From Strongylocentrotus purpuratus (Eukaryota; Echinodermata; Echinoidea; Camarodonta; Strongylocentrotidae): 64,000 nucleotides of DNA. The notes beneath the pieces are model-generated. The model was not told the DNA's origin. It searched no databases and saw only the letters and a program-made list of their open reading frames with translations. The translations under genes and the position numbers were made by a program. Positions 19,763 to 30,500 of this stretch are shown one piece after another; within the stretch, counting starts at the first letter, position 1; every line of letters starts with the position of its first letter. Where the stretch lies: assembly GCF_000002235.5 (NCBI RefSeq), contig NW_022145601.1:7727322-7791321 (forward strand), given 5' to 3'.

Positions 19763-19855
19763 TGACTCATCACGTGATTACAATCATTTGACCAATGGGA
19801 GGCGAAATCGAATCCAGGGCGTGTCTAAAACTCTCAAGTCGCAACTCTTATAACT
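19763..19855 (+). promoter_or_regulatory. Candidate promoter of the sushi-domain gene
   Basis: A TGACTCA (AP-1 type, 19,763-19,769), TCACGTGA (E-box, 19,770-19,777), a CCAAT box in GACCAATGGGAGG (CCAAT at 19,792-19,796), GGGCGTG and a TTATAA (19,848-19,853) lie in that order, 96-186 bases before the ATG. The spacing fits a CCAAT/TATA-type promoter with a start near 19,880. The motifs are seen; the function is inferred. Confidence 0.45.
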
Positions 19856-19948
19856 CTGGTCGACCAACTTGGTCTCACCACTTTTCCTCGATATCGGGGC
19901 AGAAACGCACGTACTTTGGAAGAAGAAATATCCACGAACTTCGTAAGG

Positions 19949-20000
19949 ATGATTTCAACCCTGTTCCTCTTTGCCGCGCTGGCTGTTGGAGCACACGCAG
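19949..20000 (+). CDS. Signal-peptide exon
   Basis: ATG in context CGTAAGGATGA begins a 17-residue hydrophobic leader (MISTLFLFAALAVGAHA) with a cleavage-type end AHA. The donor GCAG|GTCTAT gives phase 1. The frame continues open only to about 20,073 without the splice. Confidence 0.6.
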
Positions 20001-23000
20001 GTCTATGGGCGGGGTTCGGTATGTATAAAATACTATATTTCAATTCATTTTCTGCAAGACTGCAACAAAAACTCTTACTTTAACTGTAAACAAGTTTAGG
20101 TTCAGGTTCATTAATATCGACCATGTTGATAGAATATTAATTGGAGTTGCTCGTCTTTATAAACAAACACACGAGTTATTGACCCACCTAACAATAGACA
20201 TCCTTCTTTTGTAATTCATGCTAGTCTAATTATGCGGTAACATTGCAAAATATACTTCAAACTTTTTAAATTCCTTGTTTGAAAGTTGAACCATTTAAAA
20301 AATAAGGTAAGCACTATTTTTCATGAGTTTACTATTGTAACTTATACACGATTTAGTGGGCAAAATACAATTGCGTCACCTGGCAAATCGTCTTGCAAGC
20401 ACATATCGGGATCATAGTTCATCATAATATAAATGCAATATTTTGATATAATGTAGATAAATAGAGGTGTTGTGGTTCTCTGAACTGTGAACCATAAGGT
20501 ACGGGGTTCATATCCCTGCCACAACTCTAACGTCCTTTGGCAAGACGTTAATCTACATTTGCCACACTCCACCTAGGTGAGTGAAATGAGTATCTGGTAC
20601 TCTGGTAGGATAATTCCTTGAAATGTATTGTGCGCTGATAACGGCTGCCGGAGCTAAAGCTATAGGGTAATTATTTCCAAAGCTCTGCGGAGCGCATAGG
20701 GACGTTATATCCAGGAAGCTATAATCATAATGCGTCATGCGCTATACACGAATAGATTATTATTATTGTTATTATTATGTTAAGACGATTGATTTCGTTT
20801 GGAGTACCACTCTCACACTGAGTCAAGACCCGGACAAATTTTGTTTTCTTTATTCGTTGCGTCGAAAATGTTTACTTCAACAATCTTCACAATTTTCACT
20901 GATCCGCTTATGACAATGACAGGCTCAAAACAGTGCAAATTGAGGTAGATATTTCAAATGTGTGAGATTCTAAACACAGCTGATCATGATGCATTACATA
21001 TACCTATAATACTGAGAGGTCACTTTTTTCCAAAAACGAAGGACTTTAAAGGAAGAAGTCCACCCTGATTCCAGTTGATTTTCATAAAACAGAAGAAAAT
21101 GTCCTCTCCCATTTTTGTATTCATAAGACTTAAATTTCCTTAGTTGTTGATGAAGGAATAGATCTGTTTCATACAGGCGTCGTATTAAAAATATATATGT
21201 ATAATTATTATAATTATCTAGAGTACATGTACACTGTTGCTCATAAAGTTGGTATATTTTTTTTACCCCAATTTTTGGAATTATTTTGACAATGATTTAT
21301 TCCTAATAGATCTAGATAATAGTATACATTCTCAAATTTTATTTAATAATAATTTGCAAATAAAAAAAACCCCAAGAAAATGCAATAAATTATCAATAAT
21401 TCATTGAATTCCCATGCCTTGAGCCATAATGCATGGTCGTACAGAGGGTTTTTTATGTTGGGGACCGGGGTAAAATGCAATGAATTATTGATAATTTATT
21501 GCATTTGTTTTATGTGTGGGAACTGCCCCCTACCCTATAGCCCCTGCTGCGTACAATCACGATTCAGTGGCAAAGCAACGGCCTCGTAACTGTGAGGCCC
21601 CAGGATCAACACCGTGTCGATGTGCTATATCAGTGCCCTTTTGTGGGGCATTAATCCTCATTACTGTCATTTATGACTTAAGGGCGTAGGTCCCCTAGTT
21701 GATAAGCATAGTAGCATACACATGCTTTAGCATTCACGCAAAACACACACTGGCAAATTATCATTTAATACAATCTGAGAATGTATACTATTATCTAGAT
21801 CTATTTATTAGGAATAAATCATTGTCAAAATAATTCCATGAATTCGGGGTAAAAAAAAAATATTCCAACTTTATGAGCAACAGTGTATAATTAATTTCTT
21901 TTTTAAACAAAATATTAATTTCTTATTTTTTTCAAAGTACAGATAATGGGAAAGGACTTTGTAATATACTTTCGTAATATACTTTACAGAGTTGCCAATT
22001 TTGATTGATCGATTTCGATCAATAACTTTTTCATTTTGTAGGGTTTTGCTCAAAAGTAGGTCAAGCCATAATGTTTGTCCACCTGACAACAACTAATGTA
22101 TGCAATTTGGATTCTTTCATTTGAAATAGTATTATTCTTTGCAGTTGAATGAAACAATTTGTATTAAGGCACTTCACAAAACTTATGCATCAAATTTGGT
22201 TATAAAAAAAAATAGCCTATAATTGTTGATGTGTTTCTTTGATCTAAATACTAATTCTCTGCATAACTAAAGGAATGCTTATTGTCTGTTAATCAATGAA
22301 TTTTGAAATTTTCATCAGTACAAACAAGGTAAGATTTCAAGGGCAAAAATGCTGGTACATCTGATCAAAGACAGTCTAGTTGACCGAAGACCCGGGAGGC
22401 GTATTTTTTAACCTAACCTTGCCATCATATCGCTGCATTTGATTAGCTCAATAGAAACCATACGTCATGCGCTACAAATATTGATGATACGCACGCACAC
22501 AGGATCCGATGCGATAATTTATCAAATAATGAGATTTCATACAAAATTTACAAGTGCAAACTATTTTTAATTAAAATGAAAGACATTGCGAGAAAATCGA
22601 GTGGCTTACCGTAAACGAATGACCACCCATGTCATAAATTGTCCATTATCATTGCGACATACTGGTTAAGTCGAGAATCTGGCCGATTTAATTTTGATCT
22701 CCAACACACCGTATTATTATGAATTATTCTTATATTCAAATATTAATATGCAGGGCAGCGTGGCAAGGTTAGGTTTAAAAAGACGCGCCCGAAAACCATG
22801 TGTTAATTATGCACGTGTAAATGCCCGGTGTAAATTAAAGGCCATTTGGGGTACGCCACAATCATGCACATTATTTTTTACTTTAGAACCTTTGGCTTTT
22901 ACATGTAGTCTTTAATTTTTTGGTTATACTTCTAATCATTATTTTACCTTTGATGAAAACAAAAAGAACGAAAATGCACATCGATTGATAAAAACATGTT

Positions 23001-26000
23001 TTGTGTCGTTACAGTCCTTCCCAGCATTCCATAGAACAAAAAGACTGGTGTATATCACTTATTTCGGTTTGTCCAAAACTTCCTTGAACTGTTGAGCCTT
23101 TTTGGACAACACTGCTTGAATTGTGAGAGGAAATTATGGGCCCGTGTACAAACGAATGGAGACTGTCGCAGCCATCCCGAATTGAGACAACACTTCTGTG
23201 CCAGACTTTAAAATCCCCCTCTCTTTCTCTCTCTCCTCTCTCTTTCTCCGTGACTCTCCCTTTATTTTGATCTTGGCTAAGATGTAGACCTTTAATTGGG
23301 GCATTCCCATTACTATTCTTGTAAACCCTCCATACCATTTCCAAGTAAATTTGTAAGGGTTTTAGTGTCGCCACCTCCAAACCTCACTAACAGAAAGTTT
23401 GATAGTCTATTATTGGAAGGCTATAGTATTCGAATTATTTGAATTGTTCGAGACATTTCGCAAAATAGATACTAAACCTACTAGGTCTGTACATAGCACG
23501 ATCAAAGAGTTATGCAGTGCTAATAATACATTTAAAAAATACCTGCACAATAAATAAAAACAGATATTAGATAGCTTAGACAGATACCGAGATGTGATTG
23601 GTCCAGAGCTCGTCACGTGATATCAATTGCGAGGATCCAAATTGTTATATTTTCCTGGCCGGTTATATTTTACCAGCTGGTGAAATGAATATATATTTAT
23701 CAATGCATGTCGCCCTCTTGAGGACTGTATGTCACCAATGACACACATATTACACCATTACCGAGGATCATTTTTTTTCTCATGATTTTTTTTCCCCTTG
23801 AAATTATTTGTCCCGGCACATTTTTTTTTTTTTCGAATTTTTTTTTTCTCCCAAAAAATGTCCTTTGGGGCACCAATTTTGTTTTCTTTCTCCCTTGAAA
23901 TTATTTTTTCAATTTTTTTTTGTGCTCTTCTTTTCCTTTTTTGATTGTCCCCGAAAAAAAATAATTAAATTTCGGGCAAAAAAAAAAAATGGACCCCCCC
24001 AAAAAAAGTCAAATCAAGGCTATCTTACATAACAGTTATTGACTGGCAGGGGGTATATAACATTCTTTAGACCTGAAGGGAGTTATATTTCCCTCTCGAC
24101 CATAATTTTCCCTCAGCGCTGCGCGCTTTGGGAAAATATAACCACTTGGGAAATATAAATCCCTTCAGCAGTCCAATAATGTTATATTACACCCCCTGCC
24201 AGTCAATAACTGTACAATATAACATATCCTGGACTTGTATTTAAATCATTACATTTTGTTAACTATTGTCTTAAAATGAAGAGCAAGTCCTAATATTAGC
24301 AAACTTAGTTCATATAAACAAACCTTCATCACCACGAGCGTTCTTTAAAAACAATTATGGTACCTTTAACATCAGCAAAATTAATGACAACACTTCCACA
24401 GCTGCAATAGTACATACCAAAAAAAAAAATGTCATGATGAATGTGTGTGCATTAGGCTCTTTGCAGGGGTGGATCTAGCTTTTTGCTAAGGGGGGGGGGG
24501 GTTTGACCCAATGACGATGCGAAGCATCGTCCACGAGCCGCGTAGCGGCGAGGCGATTTCTCTCTTGTGTGCGTTTTTTTTTTTTTTTTTTTCTTGGCGG
24601 CCCGAGGGGGGGGGGGGGGGGGGGGGGTTAAACCCCCTAACCCCCCCCCGTAGATCCGCGCCTGCTTTGTTATTAATCATGTTATTGTCTTGTGAACAGG
24701 ACAATAATGATGTTTATATACCAAGAAATCCAGCCCTCTGATTGGTCGAAATTGCAGTCGTGATTTAAGCCATTCCCGTAAAGAATCGAAAAATGCCAAA
24801 CTTATGTAATAGTCTAAGAGTAAAATCCCAGCAAAATTTCAGTTACCGGGAAAATATTAAAATCTTGCTGGGATACCCATTGGTTTACGTGTTTAAATGT
24901 TCTTTGAAGTTTGAGCGAGCGCGGACACCATACAGTGTTTTTTTTCTGCGATTCCCAACTGATCGAGAATTTCAGCCAATTTTCGTCGGTGATAAACAGA
25001 CAGCTTCTCAGATTTTCCGTGATGTTTTAACCAATACTTTACTCGATAAAAGGATATGGTAAGAATTCTTGGTAGTTTTTTGTTTGAATTCAGCATAGTC
25101 TAGGCCTCGGCATTTAAAAGGGATATCGACTGCTTTAAGGCAAAATAAAAAAACAACATGTTTAGCGTCCTGTTTTTTCGAAAAATAGGAAGGAAGAGCC
25201 CCCCTTTTTTTTTCTTTCAAAATGGCCGCCCAAAATGGCCGCTCGGTACATTTTCCCTGACAGTCGGGCTATTTTTCAAGATGACCGCCGACATTTTTTT
25301 TTAAATCAGAAAAAGATCCATTTTAGCAGTGTTTATCATGTTTTTTTCTTTAAAAAAAAGAAAAAAAAAATAGGAGGCGCCCCCCAAAAAGGAAGCGGGC
25401 GGGGACGCTAAACATGTATATTTTTTAAATGGCCTAATACTCGAGGACTGGCTGTTTCTATACTGCTCTCGGGAAATTTGCCTTCCAGGGGCCCGTTCCT
25501 AGAAACCGTCATAAGTCTCACTTCTTGACTAAATCAGCGTTAGTGAGCAATTTGTCCGCTACGTGTTTCACGAAGCCCACTTTGCCAAGATCAACGCCAA
25601 CATCCTGAGTAAAGTAGTTATGACGCCTCTGACACCGTCGTATCTCTGTCATAACTATTTAGTCGATGGGCAGCGCCATCACATGTCATTTATTGGGTAG
25701 ATTAGATAGGACAATAAATCTTCCAGCTATGATCTTTCTTCACATTCACTTAAACAGGAAGTTATCATTTCTTTACATTAAAAAATCTTTTGAAAATAGG
25801 CCTATATGCCATGTTTATATTTTAGGTTTTTCCCACTTTTATAAACTGATTAGATCTAGACTAGAAACCAGATCTAGACCTACGCGCTTCTTTACATATT
25901 GTTAAATCCCCGAAGGGATGGGTAATCTGCCACGGCAGGCAAGCCAATTCGGAGTGCATTCTTTACTTTTCAGACCCATATTGCCTTTGAGATAATTCTA

Positions 26001-27500
26001 TCTTTAAATGTGTAAAATGAATAGTTTAAAACATGTTTTTTAACGTTTGGAATGTTGAAGTTTTGTCATTTAATTATTCAACTGACACTTAAAACATTGG
26101 ACACAAACTTCATTACATCGTATTTTTCTAAGAATAATATATTGGTGTATTTTTATAAACTATCAAACGAAAATATCCGGGGGTACCCATCTCAAGAACA
26201 AAACTGATTCACCGGTCATGTACTGAAATACTCACAATCATATGTTACAAGTAGATCTACTTCCATTGTTCTACACAAATTTGGAAGTATATTGCATCTC
26301 TTATTTCTTGGTATCATTTTCAATCTTTTTTTATTACTGATTCATTTCAATAATTGCATTTTCCCTAATATTACTTTTGTAATAATCCGGTGGTATTGCG
26401 ACTAATGCTAAGTCTCGGCTCCTCTTCTCGCCGATAGTATCGATCTCACAAGATATCTATCTAGTATTAGTAAGCTCTTCGTGAAACGGTTTAGGAACTT
26501 CGATCAGAGACATCTCCGTAGTTGGCGGATAAAGTTATGACTGTCTTATTGTTGGTTTCTAGGAACGAGCCCATGGGGGCCGTTTCATAAAACCAACTCC
26601 ATGACAGTCATATCTTTGTCAGCGACCAGTACGGAGATGTCATGAAGTGGATAAACAGTTTCACAAAGCCATGACAGACATGATATCGATATATCGCGAT
26701 ACTAGCAGCTCAAGAACATAGTCTTTGTCACGATCCATTTGATTTATCACAAATAACCCAAAACAAGTTTGGGGGCTAAAATTGTTCAAAAAGAAATATA
26801 TACATATAAATTCTCCTAAAATAAATAACGAATAGTGTCATTATCAAATGTAGATCATCAAACGATTTGCATATTTCTGTAAAGATTCTTAAATTGAAGA
26901 AAAACCGGTGAGTTTTTTTTTTTGACAGTCGAATCAAAAGTTACCGGTAGTTGAAGGATACCGTAATGTGATAGTTTATCAATACCATAGAGATATATAC
27001 TACATATCTCTATGATCAATACATACTTTTTTTCACGAAGTGACGGTAGTGAGGAAAATCGTCACGCAAAGTGAATGCAATTTTTTTCTCACTACCGTCA
27101 CTTCGTGAAAACAGCGACGAATACTTTTTTTGTTTATTGTGACGAGGAATTTTAGGCAAAATACCTTTTCTCAGCCAGTTTTTATTCTAGAGTCTCATAA
27201 ATACTCGTTATATAATTGATTTGATATTGAAAATATAATTTGGAAGAAATTAGAGAGGGAATAATAATGCATATACATGTAGGCCCCAAAGGTATGATGG
27301 TATCCTAATAAAAGACTATGGTATGGATCGACTATGGACAACGGTGATTATGTTATAGTTTAATGATTTGTGATTTAATGTTCATATTCAGCTTTTTAAA
27401 TGTCTGTATATTTTGTATTATCGCTTCTTTACATTTTCATTTCATCTCCCTGTTTCTCTGATCTGACATAACACTATATCTATCTTATCGCGTGCTCTCT

Positions 27501-27531
<31 letters not shown>

Positions 27532-30500
27532 CCTTTCGCTCACTATATTCTTTCTTTTTCCTTCCCAATACCATTCCCTCTCTCACTTCTACCTCCTACC
27601 CTGGGGATCGTCCCCCCTCTCTCTCTCTGTGCCTTAATTTCTCTCCCTTTCGCTCACTATATTCTCTCTTTTTCCTTCCCAATACCATTCACTCTCTCAC
27701 TTCTACCTCCTACCCCTGGGGATCGACCCCCTCTCTCTCTCTCCTCCCCAACCATATGCTATTTTTAGGAGCTCTTCTCGCTAACCATCCGTCAAATCCA
27801 AATTATCGCAACATTTAGGCATAGTCTACAAATGATGTTGTACTTTCAATCTAAGTTTTCCTTTTGTTTTTTCAATTCCAAGTTTCTTTAGCGATAGATA
27901 ATCGCTCTTCTTCAAGAAACCACTTCCCCTTCTCTTTGGCCAGCTGTTCATATATGGGCAATTTTAATAATTAGAGGTTCATATTCAGCATTTCATGTTA
28001 TATCACTATTTTGTTTTTTATCATTCCATTCTGTATTTGTATGTTTTAAATGTGTTTATGAAGAGTATTTTAATAAACTTTGAATTTGAATTGATTAATT
28101 GTCAGCTTTGTTTACCAGAAATGATATGGATAAAAAAAATTCATTGCTGTTTTCAATCAAAAAGGGTAATTTAATTGGTTTGCTTACAATAATTATGGTT
28201 TGAATGGAAGAAGAAAATGTGACTTAAATTTCAAAATTTCTAAGAAACGTCCACAATATATCTTTTAAGCCTATCCATAAGCCTACAAGTAGGCGTACAT
28301 GGCTAATTCGGTTTTAACCCCCGCCCCCCTCCCCAAAGATGAATAGAAATAGATAGCCAATGAAATATGACGCAATGATGAGGTCACCTATCGAATATTA
28401 TTGGAACTAAAATGACAGACAAGTGAAGAGCATAGGCCTCGTGGTAGATCAATGCTAAGGGATTCATGCTTTATAAAGGATGAGCATCCAAGAGAATTAC
28501 GTAGTACGTACCGAACTCATTTATATTTTTTACAAAATGATATTGAAACTAATCTTACACTTCGTGGCCCATAGAGTAGCAACAAACTGACTTGTGGTGG
28601 CGCTTTACAACATTAAAAAAGATATGACGGGTTCGAAGGAGTGACAACTCGCTTGTCGCGGAAGTTGTCGCTCATTTTGGCAAAGACAGCTTTGTGAAAC
28701 ACTTTAGCTGACAAGTTGCGTGACAATGTCGAGATGTCGTTGATCTTGTAGTTATGACGGTTTCAAAAACAGCCCCCTGCTAACTATCACCCCTCGGCGC
28801 GCCACACATAGCTGCATTACTATCCTGGCTGTGTATTAAAAGCTGTGCTATTTATTCTCAACATTTCAAACACCCAGGCGCGGATCTACGGGGGGGGGGG
28901 GTTTAGGGGGTTCAAACCCCCCCCCCCTTGGGCGGCCCAAAAAAAAAAAAAAAAAAAAAAAAAAGAAAAAGAAAAAAAAAAAAAAAAAAAGAAAGAAAAA
29001 AGAACGCACGCTGGAGAGAAACCCTTTCAAGTGCAAATATTGTGAGAAGATATTCAACTCATCTGGTAACTTAACCAAACACATGATAAAAAGGCTGGAT
29101 ATAACTGTGTATTAAGCTGTTACTTGATTTAAAAAGACGTTATCATGCACTGCTTTTTATGGTCTCCATTGTGTTAATAGATGCCAGGAAAACATCCCTT
29201 ACGGGGTTCAAATAAACACCCCAAAAAAAATCGGCTCGCCGCTACGCGGCTCGTGGACGATGCTCTGCATCGTCATTATTTTGGTCAACCCCCCCCCCTT
29301 AGCAAAAAGCTAGATCCGCCCCTGACACCACTGTACAAAACTCAAGTGATTTAACTAAAAATCGGTACTTTAGTGACAATTGCTATGATGACACCTAAAT
29401 AGCGGTAAAATACAATTTTTTCAACTTACTGATGTTAAAAAGAATAATTTAAAATTAAAATTGAAATTGTAAGTCTATCTAGACTAGACAGCAATAACCA
29501 TCTGATTTGGGTCATTTCTTTAATAAAACTGACATTTGTTGTCATTAATCGGAGGTCTAGTGGAGCCAGACGTAGTCTCAGTGGAACAACCGACGATTAG
29601 AGAGACTGAAATTTTCAGTCTAATCTAGACTAGATCTAGGCCTAGACCTAGTAGACTAGATCTACGAGTAGTCTAGTAGTAGACGTCGACTAGTGTCAAA
29701 TTTGCCGATCAGCCCAATCGGTGCTATTGTGTGCAGTCTATGCAATAGTGTGTGGTGTGTGTATCTGTGTATAATACCTGCCTCTCAGCACATATGTGCT
29801 AAAGGTCAATACGCATTAGCATTGACTCTCTATGCTTTGCTGGAGTGCCGCGCGCCACCTACCCATGCGCGCCTCGGGGTGATAGCAGGGAGGCAAATTT
29901 CCCTTGAGCATATAAAAACAGCATATAAAAACGCGGGGCCTTCGGTCAAGTGGTCAAACCCCGACCCAACCAGAAACCTCCTCATTCTCCTGGGAATTGT
30001 ATTTATGGGGGTAGGATGCCTTTAAAAAAAAATGCATTGCTATTTCCTAAAACGCTTCACAGTCGTTAAACTGGTATCAATTCGAAGGCTGATGTCAACT
30101 CTTCAATTTGATACCAAACTTACTGTTGCAGTGCCACAAATCTGATAAAGTAAAATATGGGTTATTACAACAACAAAAGTTCTGATTACAGGTGTACCCA
30201 AACTGTTGGAGGCCAGTGTAATAACGGTTGATATCGATGTAACTGTAAATGTCTTCTTCGTTCTATCATCATGAGATATCATAGCACTGAAACCGCACTG
30301 TTTAATAAGAATAAAGACTTAGAGTCATTGATGATAAGAAAGTAACGGTCTTACTCCTATTATTTAGACCTAAGGTGTCATGGTCTAGTGGACACGTCAC
30401 CTGACTGTGGATCACATGGTTCGTGGTTTGAGACCTGCCGCGGCACTAATGTCCTTTGGCATTTTCCACTCTCCACCCAGGTGATTTATGGGTACCCGGT

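Larger units (their letters stand above)
21232..21885. mobile_element. Tc1/mariner-type foldback MITE with TA duplication
   Basis: Inverted arms of about 120 bp start CACTGTTGCTCATAAAGTTGG and extend to TATACATTCTCA. A TA dinucleotide borders each end (21,230-21,231 and 21,886-21,887). The interior holds a second inverted repeat (about 21,378-21,406 and 21,477-21,505) and a tRNA-like stretch at 21,560-21,640. No transposase is present. Confidence 0.88.

Noticed and set aside
23009-23380. 123-codon minus-strand frame
   Set aside because: It contains a KERGEREREG run from a microsatellite, lacks any recognisable domain, and lies within a large intron.
29693-30025. 110-codon plus frame
   Set aside because: It overlaps a remnant related to the 5237-5355 repeat and has no domain.
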